Source of the DNA: Dechloromonas sp. Dech2017
GTDB lineage: Bacteria; Pseudomonadota; Gammaproteobacteria; Burkholderiales; Rhodocyclaceae
Direction: 5' to 3'
DNA: 64,000 bases
Assembly: GCA_009469585.1 (NCBI GenBank)
Contig: SSXW01000016.1
Coordinates: 1-64,000 of the forward strand
Shown: positions 48,300 through 58,090 of the stretch, piece after piece
Numbering within the stretch: position 1 is the stretch's first letter
Layout: every line of letters starts with the position of its first letter
Program-made: the position numbers and the translations under genes
The notes under the pieces: model-generated
Seen by the model: only the letters and a program-made list of their open reading frames with translations
The model's database searches: none
What the model was told of the DNA's origin: nothing

Positions 48300-48896
48300 A
48301 TGGATATTCAAACAGCTGTTTTTTATTTCCTGTCGGCGATTTTGATTTTTGCCAGTCTGCGGGTCATTACCGCGCGCAATCCAATTCACGCTGCGCTTCA
48401 TTTGATTCTCGCATTTTTCACCTGCGGTGGCATCTGGGCACTGTTGCAAGCGGAGTTTCTGGCCATCGCCCTGATCCTGGTCTATGTCGGCGCCGTAATG
48501 GTGCTTTTCCTGTTCGTGGTCATGATGCTCGATATCAATATCGACAAGATTCGCCAGGGATTCTGGAATTACCTGCCTCTTGGAGCCCTGGTCGGGATGT
48601 TGATGGTCATGGAAATGGGGTTGGTTCTGGGTAGTAAATATTTCCAGGTGGCGGCTGCCGATGCCATGGTTCCGGCCGGTGTATCAAACACCAAGGAAAT
48701 CGGGGCGTTGATGTTCAGTGAGTATGTCTATCCGTTCGAGTTGGCTTCCATCGTGTTGCTGGTCGGCATGATCGCGGCAATCGTACTGACTTACCGCGGG
48801 CCCAAGAAATCCAAGTACACCAACCCCAATCAGCAGGTTTTCGTCAAGGCGAAGGATCGAATGCGCGTCCTGCAGATGCCGGTTGAAAAAGACTGA
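48300..48896 (+). CDS. nuoJ: NADH-quinone oxidoreductase subunit J
   Basis: Membrane subunit, 198 residues, five transmembrane helices, with the conserved third-helix region [20 protein letters not shown] whose pi-bulge rotates during turnover in the family. I chose the ATG at 48300 ([11 protein letters not shown]); a GTG three codons upstream is in frame. The soluble C-terminus ([20 protein letters not shown]) is longer than in many species. Confidence 0.96.
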   Translation: MDIQTAVFYFLSAILIFASLRVITARNPIHAALHLILAFFTCGGIWALLQAEFLAIALILVYVGAVMVLFLFVVMMLDINIDKIRQGFWNYLPLGALVGMLMVMEMGLVLGSKYFQVAAADAMVPAGVSNTKEIGALMFSEYVYPFELASIVLLVGMIAAIVLTYRGPKKSKYTNPNQQVFVKAKDRMRVLQMPVEKD

Positions 48897-48910
48897 ACAC
48901 CGAGGCCCCA

Positions 48911-49222
48911 ATGCTTACTTTGTCACTCTCGCATTTCCTGATTCTGGGCGCGATCCTATTCGCCATCAGCATCGTCGGCATATTCCTGAACCGGAAAAAT
49001 CTTCTGGTGTTGCTGATGGCCATCGAGTTGATGCTTCTTTCGGTCAACATGAATTTCGTGGCTTTTTCGCATTACCTCCAGGATATCTCTGGCCAGATCT
49101 TCGTGTTCTTCATCCTGACCGTTGCCGCAGCTGAATCGGCAATTGGTCTGGCCATCCTGATCGTGCTGTTCCGTAACCTCAAGAGCATCCATGTGGATGA
49201 TCTGGGCAGCCTGAAGGGTTAA
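48911..49222 (+). CDS. nuoK: NADH-quinone oxidoreductase subunit K
   Basis: Small MrpC-like membrane subunit, 103 residues with three helices. It carries the two intramembrane glutamates of the proton path (in [11 protein letters not shown] and [17 protein letters not shown]). nuoL follows after 2 bp. Confidence 0.97.
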   Translation: MLTLSLSHFLILGAILFAISIVGIFLNRKNLLVLLMAIELMLLSVNMNFVAFSHYLQDISGQIFVFFILTVAAAESAIGLAILIVLFRNLKSIHVDDLGSLKG

Positions 49223-49224
49223 AC

Positions 49225-51270
49225 ATGGAAATGCAAAAACTGTATCTGCTCGTGCCCATGGCGCCCCTAGTCGGCGCTATGATCGCCGGTCTTTTCTGTC
49301 GGGTGATCCCGCGCTGGGTTGCCCACACCGCGACCATCGCCGGGGTAGCTATAGCCTTCGTCGTGTCGGTGTTGATTTTCATGGATGTCCAGGCTGGCCA
49401 TACTTTCAATGGCACCGTCTATACCTGGTTGACCAGCGGTGACTACCGGTTCGAGGTCGGTTTCCTGATCGATACGCTGACGACGACGATGATGCTGGTC
49501 GTCACCTTTGTTTCCCTGATGGTCCATATCTACACCATCGGCTACATGCAGGAAGATCCTGGATACAACCGCTTCTTTAGCTACATTTCGTTGTTCACAT
49601 TCTCCATGCTGATGCTGGTGATGAGCAACAACTTCATGCAATTGTTCTTTGGTTGGGAAGCTGTCGGTCTGGTCTCATACCTGCTGATCGGCTTCTGGTA
49701 TACCCGTCCGACGGCTATCTTCGCCAACATGAAGGCCTTCCTGGTAAACCGTGTCGGTGACTTTGGGTTCATTCTCGGTATCGGTCTGGTTTTGACCCAC
49801 TTCGGAACGCTCGATTACGCCACGGTTTTTGCCAAGGCACCGGAGTTGGCTGATACGACCATCAACCTGTTCGCAGGTCGCGATTGGGCGACCGTGTCCC
49901 TGATGACGGTCACCTGCATCTGCCTGTTCATCGGCGCCATGGGCAAGTCGGCTCAGGTTCCGTTGCACGTCTGGCTGCCCGACTCCATGGAAGGCCCCAC
50001 CCCGATTTCCGCACTGATCCACGCGGCGACCATGGTTACTGCTGGCATCTTCATGGTGTCGCGGATGTCGCCCCTGTTCGAGTTGTCTACCGCAGCGCTC
50101 TCCTTCGTCATCGTGATCGGCGCCATCACCGCACTGTTCATGGGCTTCCTCGGCATCATCCAGAACGACATCAAGCGCGTCGTCGCCTATTCGACGTTGT
50201 CCCAATTGGGTTACATGACGGTTGCGCTGGGTGCGTCGGCCTACTCGGTCGCCATCTTCCACCTGATGACGCACGCCTTCTTCAAGGCGCTGCTCTTCCT
50301 TGCCGCCGGTTCGGTGATCATCGGCATGCATCACGACCAGGATATCCGCAACATGGGCGGCCTGCGCAAGTACATGCCGATTACCTGGATTACTTCGCTG
50401 ATCGGTTCGCTGGCCCTGATCGGCACGCCCTTCCTGTCCGGTTTCTACTCCAAGGATTCGATCATCGAGGCCGTCGCGCTGTCGCATATTCCTGGTGCCG
50501 GATTCGCCTATTTCTGCGTGCTGGCCGGCGTCTTCGTCACCGCGTTCTACTCCTTCCGGATGTACTTCCTGGTTTTCCACGGCGAGGAACGCTTCGGCAA
50601 GGCGGATGATGCCCATCATCACGAGCACGAGGGGGATCATGATGACGAGGAAGTGGCTCACGACCATCATCATGGCCTGGCCCCCGGCCAGAAGCCGCAC
50701 GAGACGCCTTGGGTTGTCTGGTTGCCCTTGGTCTTGCTGGCCATTCCGTCGGTCGCCATCGGTTTCATCGCCATCGGCCCGATGGTGTTCGGGGATTACT
50801 TCAAGGGCGTGATCTTCATCGACCACGCAGCCCACCCGGCCATGCAGCATCTCGCCGAGCATTTCCATGGCGCTTCGGCGATGGGTGTCCATGCCCTGAC
50901 TACGCTGCCCTTCTTCCTGGCCTTGGCCGGGGTTGTCCTGTCCTGGTTCTTCTACATGAAGCGGCCGGATATTCCGGCAGCCATCCAGCGTCGTTTCTCT
51001 GCCATCCATACCCTTTTCGAGAACAAGTACTACTTTGACAAATTCAATGAAGCCATCTTCGCCGGCGGTGCCCGCTTGCTTGGCAAGTCGCTGTGGCGGG
51101 GTGGTGACGTCGCGGTTATCGATGGCCTGATGGTCAATGGCTCGGCCAAGCTTGTTGGATGGATTTCTTCGGTGACCCGCCTGTTCCAGACCGGTTACGT
51201 TTATCACTACGCTTTCACGATGATTATCGGCATCTTTGTGCTGATGACTCTGTGGATCAACCGCGCCTAG
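49225..51270 (+). CDS. nuoL: NADH-quinone oxidoreductase subunit L
   Basis: Antiporter-like proton-pumping subunit at the tip of the membrane arm, 681 residues with about 16 helices and a long C-terminal lateral helix. The conserved GWEAVGLVSYLLIGFW (Glu), GAMGKSAQVPLHVWLPD (Lys) and THAFFKALLFLAAGSVI (Lys) motifs are present. A His/Asp/Glu-rich soluble loop lies at about 463-487 (HHHEHEGDHDDEEVAHDHHH), an insert not found in E. coli NuoL as far as I recall; it could bind divalent metal. Confidence 0.97.
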   Translation: MEMQKLYLLVPMAPLVGAMIAGLFCRVIPRWVAHTATIAGVAIAFVVSVLIFMDVQAGHTFNGTVYTWLTSGDYRFEVGFLIDTLTTTMMLVVTFVSLMVHIYTIGYMQEDPGYNRFFSYISLFTFSMLMLVMSNNFMQLFFGWEAVGLVSYLLIGFWYTRPTAIFANMKAFLVNRVGDFGFILGIGLVLTHFGTLDYATVFAKAPELADTTINLFAGRDWATVSLMTVTCICLFIGAMGKSAQVPLHVWLPDSMEGPTPISALIHAATMVTAGIFMVSRMSPLFELSTAALSFVIVIGAITALFMGFLGIIQNDIKRVVAYSTLSQLGYMTVALGASAYSVAIFHLMTHAFFKALLFLAAGSVIIGMHHDQDIRNMGGLRKYMPITWITSLIGSLALIGTPFLSGFYSKDSIIEAVALSHIPGAGFAYFCVLAGVFVTAFYSFRMYFLVFHGEERFGKADDAHHHEHEGDHDDEEVAHDHHHGLAPGQKPHETPWVVWLPLVLLAIPSVAIGFIAIGPMVFGDYFKGVIFIDHAAHPAMQHLAEHFHGASAMGVHALTTLPFFLALAGVVLSWFFYMKRPDIPAAIQRRFSAIHTLFENKYYFDKFNEAIFAGGARLLGKSLWRGGDVAVIDGLMVNGSAKLVGWISSVTRLFQTGYVYHYAFTMIIGIFVLMTLWINRA

Positions 51271-51302
51271 CGTGAATAGTTCGCAGAAAAGCAAGGAATA
51301 AC

Positions 51303-52787
51303 ATGTCGACTTACCCGCTGCTGTCTCTAGCAATCTGGATTCCGATCTTCGCCGGTCTGTTGGTGTTGACCACCGGGGGGGACCGGAACGCACCGCTCGC
51401 CAGAATGTTGGCCCTAGCCGGCGCCGTGGCCGGATTCCTGGTCACCATACCGTTGTGGACCGGTTTCGATGTCGCCAATGGCGGCATGCAATTCGTTGAG
51501 CTCTCCAGCTGGATTCCCCGTTTCAATATCAATTACCACCTCGGTGTCGACGGTATTTCGATGCTCTTCGTCGTACTGAACGCCTTCGTGACGATCATCG
51601 TCGTTGCCGCTGGCTGGGAAGTGATCCAAAACAAGATTGCGCAATACAACGCGGCCTTCCTGATCATGTCGGGCCTGATGAACGGCATCTTCACCTCGCT
51701 CGACGGTGTCCTGTTCTATGTCTTCTTCGAAGCTTCGCTTATCCCGCTGTATTTGATCATCGGTGTCTGGGGTGGTCCGAACCGGGTCTATGCCGCGTTC
51801 AAGTTCTTCCTCTATACGCTGTTCGGCTCCTTGCTTTTCCTGCTGGCGCTGATGTATCTGTTCATCCAGTCCGGCGGTAGCTTCTCGATTCTCGACTGGC
51901 ACAAGCTGCCGATCGCACTCGGTGCGCAGACCTGGTTGTTCCTGGCCTTCCTGATCGCCTTCGCCGTCAAGGTGCCGATGTGGCCGGTACATACCTGGTT
52001 GCCGGATGCCCACGTCGAAGCTCCGACCGGTGGCTCCATCGTGCTGGCCGCCATCGCCCTGAAGCTGGGCGCCTACGGTTTCCTCCGCTTCTCGCTGCCG
52101 ATCGCGCCGGATGCTTCGCATGAGCTGTCGAGCTTCGTCATCGCGCTGTCGTTGATCGCCATTGTCTACATCGGCTTTGTCGCCCTGGTCCAGGAAGACA
52201 TGAAGAAGCTGGTGGCCTATTCGTCGATCGCCCACATGGGGTTCGTCACGCTTGGTTTCTTCATGTTCAGCGCCATGGGCATTGAAGGGGCGCTGGTTCA
52301 GATGGTGTCGCACGGCTTCGTCTCGGGCGCCATGTTCTTCTGTATCGGCGTCATGTACGACCGCGTCCATAGCCGTCAGATTGCCGATTACGGCGGCGTG
52401 GTGAACCGCATGCCGAAGTTCGCGGCGCTGTTCATGTTGTTCTCGATGGCCAATGCCGGCTTGCCCGCCACCTCGGGCTTCGTTGGTGAATTCATGGTCA
52501 TCCTCGGTGCCGTCAAGTTCAATTTCTGGGTGGCCTTCGCGGCGGCCAGTTCCATGGTGGTGGGCGCGGCCTACACGCTGTGGATGTATAAGCGCGTCAT
52601 TTTTGGCGATGTGGCCAACCACCATGTCGACGAACTCAGCGACATCAATCTGCGCGAGTTCGCCATTCTCGGCGTGCTGGCCATCGCCACCCTGTGGATG
52701 GGTCTGTACCCGCAGCCCTTCACCGAAGTCATGCACGCCTCGGTCAATGACCTGTTGCGTCACGTCGCCATCAGCAAGATTCAATAA
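51303..52787 (+). CDS. nuoM: NADH-quinone oxidoreductase subunit M
   Basis: Second antiporter-like proton-pumping subunit, 494 residues, about 14 helices. Key motifs: FFEASLIPLYLIIGVWGG (Glu), VKVPMWPVHTWLPDAHVEAP (Lys), and HMGFVTLGFFMFSAMG with SHGFVSGAMFFCIGV. Starts 32 bp after nuoL. GC-rich codon use resumes in this part of the operon. Confidence 0.97.
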   Translation: MSTYPLLSLAIWIPIFAGLLVLTTGGDRNAPLARMLALAGAVAGFLVTIPLWTGFDVANGGMQFVELSSWIPRFNINYHLGVDGISMLFVVLNAFVTIIVVAAGWEVIQNKIAQYNAAFLIMSGLMNGIFTSLDGVLFYVFFEASLIPLYLIIGVWGGPNRVYAAFKFFLYTLFGSLLFLLALMYLFIQSGGSFSILDWHKLPIALGAQTWLFLAFLIAFAVKVPMWPVHTWLPDAHVEAPTGGSIVLAAIALKLGAYGFLRFSLPIAPDASHELSSFVIALSLIAIVYIGFVALVQEDMKKLVAYSSIAHMGFVTLGFFMFSAMGIEGALVQMVSHGFVSGAMFFCIGVMYDRVHSRQIADYGGVVNRMPKFAALFMLFSMANAGLPATSGFVGEFMVILGAVKFNFWVAFAAASSMVVGAAYTLWMYKRVIFGDVANHHVDELSDINLREFAILGVLAIATLWMGLYPQPFTEVMHASVNDLLRHVAISKIQ

Positions 52788-52799
52788 ACGGTAGCCGAC

Positions 52800-54278
52800 A
52801 TGTTCGACAATTTCGTTGTCCCCAACCTTCTGCCCGCCGCGCCGGAAATGTTCCTGGCAGTGATGGCTCTGGCCATCCTGATGATCGACCTTACGGTCAA
52901 GGACAGCCGTCGTACGGTCACTTTCGCGCTGACCCAGCTGACCCTGATTGGTTGCGCGGCGATCCAGTTCGCGACCAGCACCGGCGAGATCACCTACACC
53001 TTCAGCAACATGTTTGTCGACGACCTGATGGCCGACCTGCTGAAGCTCTTCCTGTACATGACCGTGCTCATGGTGCTGTTCTATTCGCGGGGCTACATCA
53101 TCGACCGCGAGCCGATGAACAAGGGCGAGTACTACGTTCTGGCCCTGTTTGCCACCCTGGGCATGATGGTCATGATCTCGGCCAATCATTTCGTGACCAT
53201 CTACATCGGTCTCGAACTGTTGTCGCTGTCGCTCTATGCCATGGTTGCCATGAACCGCGACTCGGTGGTCTCCTCCGAGGCCGCCATGAAGTACTTCGTG
53301 CTTGGTGCCCTGGCTTCCGGCCTGCTGCTCTACGGCATGTCGATGATCTATGGGGCGACCGGCACGCTGGAAATCACCGCCATTGCCGAGCGCCTGTACA
53401 GCGGCGGCGTCAACAAGACGGTGCTGGTCTTCGGTCTGGTTTTCCTGGTTGGCGGTCTGGCCTTCAAGCTGGGCGTCGTTCCCTTCCACATGTGGATCCC
53501 CGACGTCTATCATGGCGCCCCGACCTCGGTCACCCTGTTCATCAGCACCGCGCCGAAACTGGCGGCCTTCGCCATCGTCATGCGTCTGCTGGTCAATGGC
53601 CTGATCACCATGGCCGCCGATTGGCAGTCCATGCTCATCATCCTGTCCGTTCTGTCGATGGCCATCGGCAACCTGGCCGCCATCGCCCAGACCAACCTGA
53701 AACGCATGCTGGCCTATTCCGCCATCTCGCACATGGGCTTCATGCTGCTCGGCATCGTCACCGGCGTGGTCGGCGGCGATGCGCGCTATGCGCTGAATGC
53801 CTACAGCTCGGCCATGTTCTACGTCATCGCCTACGTGCTGATGAGTGCCGGTACCTTCGGCATGATGCTGCTGATGGCGCGGGCCGGTTTCGAGGCCGAG
53901 GAAATCAACGACTACAAGGGCCTCAACAAGCGTAGCCCGTGGTTTGCCGGCATCATGCTGATGCTGATGTTCTCGATGGCTGGCGTGCCTTTCTTCATCG
54001 GCTTCTTCGCCAAGTTCTCGGTGCTGCAGGCTGTCGTCGCCGCCGGCTACATGTGGCTGGCCATCGTCGCCGTCCTCTTCTCGCTGATCGGCGCCTTCTA
54101 TTACCTGCGCCTGGTCAAGGTCATGTACTTCGACCAGCCGGAAGACGAGTCGCCGCTCACCGCGCCGATGGACGTCCGCATCCTGATCTCGGCCAACGGC
54201 CTGGCCGTTGCCCTGCTGGGCATCTTCCCGCAGGTCATCATGTCGCTGTGTGCCTACGCGCTGCTGCGTTCGCTCTGA
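52800..54278 (+). CDS. nuoN: NADH-quinone oxidoreductase subunit N
   Basis: Third antiporter-like proton-pumping subunit, 492 residues, about 14 helices. Conserved [18 protein letters not shown] (Glu) and [20 protein letters not shown] (Lys) are present, with the late motif [18 protein letters not shown]. Last of the fourteen nuo genes and closed by a strong terminator. Confidence 0.97.
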   Translation: MFDNFVVPNLLPAAPEMFLAVMALAILMIDLTVKDSRRTVTFALTQLTLIGCAAIQFATSTGEITYTFSNMFVDDLMADLLKLFLYMTVLMVLFYSRGYIIDREPMNKGEYYVLALFATLGMMVMISANHFVTIYIGLELLSLSLYAMVAMNRDSVVSSEAAMKYFVLGALASGLLLYGMSMIYGATGTLEITAIAERLYSGGVNKTVLVFGLVFLVGGLAFKLGVVPFHMWIPDVYHGAPTSVTLFISTAPKLAAFAIVMRLLVNGLITMAADWQSMLIILSVLSMAIGNLAAIAQTNLKRMLAYSAISHMGFMLLGIVTGVVGGDARYALNAYSSAMFYVIAYVLMSAGTFGMMLLMARAGFEAEEINDYKGLNKRSPWFAGIMLMLMFSMAGVPFFIGFFAKFSVLQAVVAAGYMWLAIVAVLFSLIGAFYYLRLVKVMYFDQPEDESPLTAPMDVRILISANGLAVALLGIFPQVIMSLCAYALLRSL

Positions 54279-54300
54279 TGCCAGGCTGACCTGCCCCACT

Positions 54301-54332
54301 AAAACGCCCCGCCAAGTCGGGGCGTTTTGCTT
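54301..54332 (+). terminator. Rho-independent terminator of the nuo operon
   Basis: AAAACGCCCC/GGGGCGTTTT stem with an 8-nt loop, then GCTTT. It lies 22 bp after the nuoN stop and 14 bp before the Nudix gene. Confidence 0.9.
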
Positions 54333-54345
54333 TCCGGAGAACGAC

Positions 54346-54888
54346 ATGTCGCACGACAAGCATCTGGTTGAATCCGAACTTTCCACTGAAACCGTGTTCC
54401 AGGGCGTGCTGCTCAACGTACGCAAGGATCGCGTCGGGTTGCCCGACGGCAAAGAGACGATCCGCGAATACATCGTCCATCCCGGCGCCGTCGTTGTCCT
54501 CGCCTTCCTGCCCAACGGCAATCTGCTCTTCGAGCGGCAGTTCCGCTATCCGCTACGCCGTGTCTTCCTCGAGTTGCCTGCCGGCAAGATCGACCACGAC
54601 GAAGCCATCATCGACACTGCCCAACGCGAACTGCTCGAAGAAACGGGCTATACGGCCAGCGACTGGGAATACCTGGGGGTGATGCATCCGTGCATCGGCT
54701 ATTCCGACGAGCGCATCGAGATCTTTGCCGCACGGGGCTTGCACAAGGCCAGCGACCAGCAGCTCGACCACAACGAATTTCTCGAAGTCGTCGAACTGTC
54801 GCCGTCCGAAGCCAGGCAGGCGGTGTGGGATGGCCGCATCACCGACGCCAAGACGATCACCTCGCTGTTCTGGCTCGACCGCCCCTGA
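54346..54888 (+). CDS. Nudix hydrolase, ADP-ribose pyrophosphatase type
   Basis: 180 residues. The Nudix box is complete: G in PAGKIDHDE, then AQRELLEETGY with the REx2EExG core. The following P-rich motif (MHPCIGYSDERIEIFAA) resembles ADP-ribose pyrophosphatases of the NudF group, which clear ADP-ribose and related sugars. The substrate is inferred. The ATG at 54346 is preferred since it follows GGAG and the nuo terminator. The place after nuoN recurs in betaproteobacteria. Repeat copy R7 begins 2 bp after its stop. Confidence 0.92.
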   Translation: MSHDKHLVESELSTETVFQGVLLNVRKDRVGLPDGKETIREYIVHPGAVVVLAFLPNGNLLFERQFRYPLRRVFLELPAGKIDHDEAIIDTAQRELLEETGYTASDWEYLGVMHPCIGYSDERIEIFAARGLHKASDQQLDHNEFLEVVELSPSEARQAVWDGRITDAKTITSLFWLDRP

Positions 54889-54889
54889 T

Positions 54890-54927
54890 GATTTCGATTT
54901 TCGCCCGTTTTTCGGGTTGACCGCAGC
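54890..54927 (-). repeat. Dispersed 38-bp repeat, copy R7 (after the Nudix gene)
   Basis: On the minus strand GCTGCGGTCAACCCG, AAAAACGGGCG, AAAATCGAAATC. It starts 2 bp beyond the Nudix stop and precedes the bidirectional terminator. Confidence 0.75.
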
Positions 54928-54933
54928 AACATG

Positions 54934-54965
54934 AAAAAGGCCCCGGAAATCTCCGGGGCCTTTGG
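54934..54965. terminator. Bidirectional rho-independent terminator between the Nudix gene and nrdJ
   Basis: AAAGGCCCCGG/CCGGGGCCTTT stem with an AAATCT loop. A run on the left and T run on the right serve both converging transcripts. Confidence 0.88.
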
Positions 54966-54989
54966 CTATTCAGCGAGGCGACTCGACGA

Positions 54990-57881
54990 TCACCCGCAGG
55001 TGCCGACCGCGCCGCAGGCCGTGCAGAAGTCGCAGCCGTCCTTGCGAATCATCGTGTGATTGCCGCATTCGCCGCACAGCTTGCCCTGGGTCGGCAGCAC
55101 CTTGTTGCTGGTGGTGTCTTCCGGCGCTTCGAGGATACCCATCTGCTGCAGCGGGTAGCCGGATTCGTCGAGGATGCCGAGCATGGCGTAGCGGTGGATG
55201 ATCAGCTGGGCGATGTAGGCGACCGTCGACGGATAGGTCTGCTGCTTGCGCGAACCGGGGACGAAGGCCATGAAGTCGCCGAACGGCTCGGAGTAGTCGA
55301 GCAGCTTGCGCAGCTTCATGCCGATCCAGGCCGGGTCGAGGACGCGCATGTCGAGCGACAGCAGCTTGCACAGGCCGTCGAGGGCGCGCGGATAGTTGCC
55401 GGACAGCCACATCGAGTACGGACGGGAGGTGCCGTCGGGCAGGGTGATTTCCTTGAGGCCGAGCACGAAGTCTTCGCTGGTCGAGGTGTTGCTGATATCG
55501 ACCGTCCACGACAGGGTGCCGTCGGTGCCCGTTTTCGGTTCCTTGGTGCTGAACAGGGCGTCCTTGACCGGCGTCGGACCGTCGTGGCCGACGGCGCCCA
55601 GTTGCTCGACGCGCCACAGGATGACCTGGGCCATGGCGGCGACCACCGAGGGCATGCGCTTGCGCTCGCCGTGCGGCGGCATGGCCATCTCGAAGGCATC
55701 GCCCGGCATCTTGGCCAGCGCTTCCAGCTTCATTTGCAGCCAGCCATGGTCCTTGGCGCGCATGTCCATCGACAGCGTCTTGGCGACGGCGCCCAGGCCA
55801 CGCGGTTCGGCCGGCCCGTTGGCCCACACTTCGAACGGCCAGGCATGGCCGTCCTGTTCGATGTGGCCGACGAACAGCGCGAACTTGCCGATCGGCGAAT
55901 CGAGCATGTAGGTCCAGCACAGGTTGCCTTCCGGCAGGTTGGGGCGGCCCGGCCAGCGCAGGCTGGACAGCACCGGCGCCGGCAGGTTCTTGATCGACAG
56001 GCGGCGGTTGGCATCGGAAACGAAATCCTGCGGCGCCTTGGCGTCGCTCTCGGCCTTGGCCGGTTCGGCGGCAACCGACAGCACCGAGCCGAGCACGCTG
56101 TTCGGACGGTAGGTGGCCAGGCCCTTGAGGCCGGACTTCCAGGCGCTCATGTAGAGATCCTGGAAATCTTCGTAGGGGTAATCGGCCGGCACGTTCACCG
56201 TCTTCGAGATCGAGGTGTCGATGAAGGGGGCGACGGCGGCGACCATGTCGGCATGGGCCTTGGCCGAGATTTCGAGGGCGGTGACGAAATAGTCGGGCAG
56301 CTTGCCGACGTCGCCGCCCTGGTGCTTGTAGAGGCGCCAGGCGTAGTCCTCGACCGAGTATTCCTTGATCGTGCCGTCCTGCATGCGCTTCTTGCGGTTG
56401 TAGGTCCACGAGAAGGGCGGTTCGATGCCGTTCGAGGCGTTGTCGGCGAAAGCCAGCGAAATGGTGCCGGTCGGCGCGATCGACAGCAGGTGCGAGTTGC
56501 GCAGGCCGTGCTTGCGGATCTCGGCCTTGATGTCGGCCGGCAGGCGGGAAGCGAAATTGCCGCCGGAGAGATACAGCTCGGCGTTGAACAGCGGGAAGGC
56601 GCCGCGCTCCTTGGCCATGTCGACCGAGTACAGGTAGGCCGTGTCGCGCATGAATTCGCTGATGCGGGCAGCCATGGCGCGCGCTTCCGGCTTGTCGTAG
56701 CGCAGGCGGAGCATGGCCAGCGCGTCGCCCAGGCCGGTGAAGCCGAGGCCGACGCGGCGCTTATTGGCGGCCTCCTGCTGCTGGCGCTCGAGCGGCCAGT
56801 GGGTGGCGTCGAGCACGTTGTCGAGCATGCGGGTGGACACCCGGACGACTTCGGCGAAGGTGTCGAAATCGAACTCGGCGCGCTCGGAGAAGGCGTTCTT
56901 GACGTACAGCGTCAGGTTGACCGAACCCAGGCAGCAGCAGCCATAGGGCGGCAGCGGCTGTTCGGCGCAGGGGTTGGTCGCCTCGATCACTTCGCAGTAA
57001 TTGAGGTTGTTGTCCTTGTTCATCCGGTCGAGGAAGAGGATGCCCGGCTCGGCGTGGTCGTAGGTGGATTTCATCACCTGGTCCCACAGGTCGCGGGCCC
57101 GCACCTTGCGGTACACCCAGATGCCGTCGTCGCGCTGGTAGGCGCCGGCCGAGCGCATGTCGGCATTCGGCTCGGCGCGGTGGGCGAGTTCGACGTCGCC
57201 GTCGGCATCCACGGCTTCCATGAAGGCGTCGGTGACGCCGATGGAAATGTTGAAATTGGTCAGGTCACCCTTGTCCTTGGCGTGGATGAATTCCTCGATG
57301 TCCGGGTGGTCGCAGCGCAACACGCCCATCTGCGCGCCGCGGCGGGCGCCGGCCGATTCGACCGTTTCGCAGGAGCGGTCGAAGACGCGCATGTAGGAGA
57401 CCGGGCCGGAAGCGCGCGATTGGGTGCCCTTGACGCGGGCGCCCTGCGGGCGGATGGTCGAGAAGTCGTAGCCGACGCCACCGCCGCGGCGCATCGTTTC
57501 GGCGGCCTGGGCCAGGGCGGTGTAGATGCCGGGTTTGCCGTCGGTGTTCTCGACGATGGAATCGCCAACCGGCTGCACGAAGCAGTTGATCAGCGTTGCC
57601 TGGAGGTCGGTGCCGGCGGCGGAATTGATGCGGCCGGCCGGGATGAAGCCGTTTTCCTGGGCCCACAGGAACTTGTTTTCCCAGTGGGCGCGGTCGGTAT
57701 CCTCCTCGACCTGGGCCAGCGCGTAGGCGACGCGTTTGCGCACGTCGTGAACGTTGGTTTCCTTGCCCTTGGCGTACTTCTCGATCAGCACTTCGCCGGA
57801 AATTTCCTGCTCGGGCAGGGGCGCAAACTGCGGCGGTTCTGGAATGTCGGTCAGCGACAGTTGCTCGGCGATCTTGCTCAT
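54990..57881 (-). CDS. nrdJ: Adenosylcobalamin-dependent (class II) ribonucleotide reductase
   Basis: Makes deoxyribonucleotides with a B12-generated thiyl radical, so it works with or without oxygen. 963 residues. The barrel core shows [50 protein letters not shown] (finger-loop Cys) and [21 protein letters not shown]. The C-terminus is a zinc-ribbon-like module with two Cys pairs ([13 protein letters not shown]) and then GTCG, which probably reduces the active site. ATG at 57881 follows GAGG. Tandem NrdR-like boxes lie upstream. Dependence on B12 is family knowledge; no cobalamin riboswitch was seen. Confidence 0.96.
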   Translation of the reverse strand: MSKIAEQLSLTDIPEPPQFAPLPEQEISGEVLIEKYAKGKETNVHDVRKRVAYALAQVEEDTDRAHWENKFLWAQENGFIPAGRINSAAGTDLQATLINCFVQPVGDSIVENTDGKPGIYTALAQAAETMRRGGGVGYDFSTIRPQGARVKGTQSRASGPVSYMRVFDRSCETVESAGARRGAQMGVLRCDHPDIEEFIHAKDKGDLTNFNISIGVTDAFMEAVDADGDVELAHRAEPNADMRSAGAYQRDDGIWVYRKVRARDLWDQVMKSTYDHAEPGILFLDRMNKDNNLNYCEVIEATNPCAEQPLPPYGCCCLGSVNLTLYVKNAFSERAEFDFDTFAEVVRVSTRMLDNVLDATHWPLERQQQEAANKRRVGLGFTGLGDALAMLRLRYDKPEARAMAARISEFMRDTAYLYSVDMAKERGAFPLFNAELYLSGGNFASRLPADIKAEIRKHGLRNSHLLSIAPTGTISLAFADNASNGIEPPFSWTYNRKKRMQDGTIKEYSVEDYAWRLYKHQGGDVGKLPDYFVTALEISAKAHADMVAAVAPFIDTSISKTVNVPADYPYEDFQDLYMSAWKSGLKGLATYRPNSVLGSVLSVAAEPAKAESDAKAPQDFVSDANRRLSIKNLPAPVLSSLRWPGRPNLPEGNLCWTYMLDSPIGKFALFVGHIEQDGHAWPFEVWANGPAEPRGLGAVAKTLSMDMRAKDHGWLQMKLEALAKMPGDAFEMAMPPHGERKRMPSVVAAMAQVILWRVEQLGAVGHDGPTPVKDALFSTKEPKTGTDGTLSWTVDISNTSTSEDFVLGLKEITLPDGTSRPYSMWLSGNYPRALDGLCKLLSLDMRVLDPAWIGMKLRKLLDYSEPFGDFMAFVPGSRKQQTYPSTVAYIAQLIIHRYAMLGILDESGYPLQQMGILEAPEDTTSNKVLPTQGKLCGECGNHTMIRKDGCDFCTACGAVGTCG

Positions 57882-57939
57882 CTCGGCTCCTCAACGAAAT
57901 TGAAATGGACTGGCTTATTAGTCTTGGAATGTTGCAAAG

Positions 57940-57986
57940 CTACTAGATATAGTGTGCCAAGGCAATATCTTGACTAGATGCAGTGT
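57940..57986. promoter_or_regulatory. Tandem NrdR boxes upstream of nrdJ
   Basis: Box 1 (57940-57955, CTACTAGATATAGTGT) agrees with the NrdR consensus ACACTATATATAGTGT at 13 of 16 positions. Box 2 (57971-57986, TGACTAGATGCAGTGT) agrees at 11 of 16. They are 31 bp apart, three helical turns, a usual NrdR pair spacing. They lie 59-105 bp before the nrdJ start. Confidence 0.75.
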
Positions 57987-58006
57987 TCTGGTCATCTCCG
58001 CCCAGT

Positions 58007-58043
58007 GACGCTGTCATGGCCAAAAAATCCAGAAAAAACAAAG
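58007..58043 (+). repeat. Possible degenerate copy R9 of the dispersed repeat
   Basis: GTCATGGCC, AAAAAATCCAG, AAAAAACAAAG keep the spacing of the GTC, A6 and second A-run blocks of the repeat but lack the GCTGCG start. It overlaps the ackA terminator T tract. Confidence 0.3.
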
Positions 58044-58068
58044 CCCCGGCACCGTTTGATGCCGGGGC
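58031..58068 (-). terminator. Rho-independent terminator of the acetate operon
   Basis: On the minus strand GCCCCGGCA/TGCCGGGGC with an 8-nt loop, then TTTGTTTTTTC. It begins 23 bp after the ackA stop. Confidence 0.9.
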
Positions 58069-58090
58069 GAAAAGAAAATTTATTTTTTGT

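Noticed and set aside
57882-57990. Cobalamin riboswitch upstream of the B12-dependent nrdJ
   Set aside because: The leader is too short for the B12 element and has no B12-box sequence; NrdR-like boxes fill the space.
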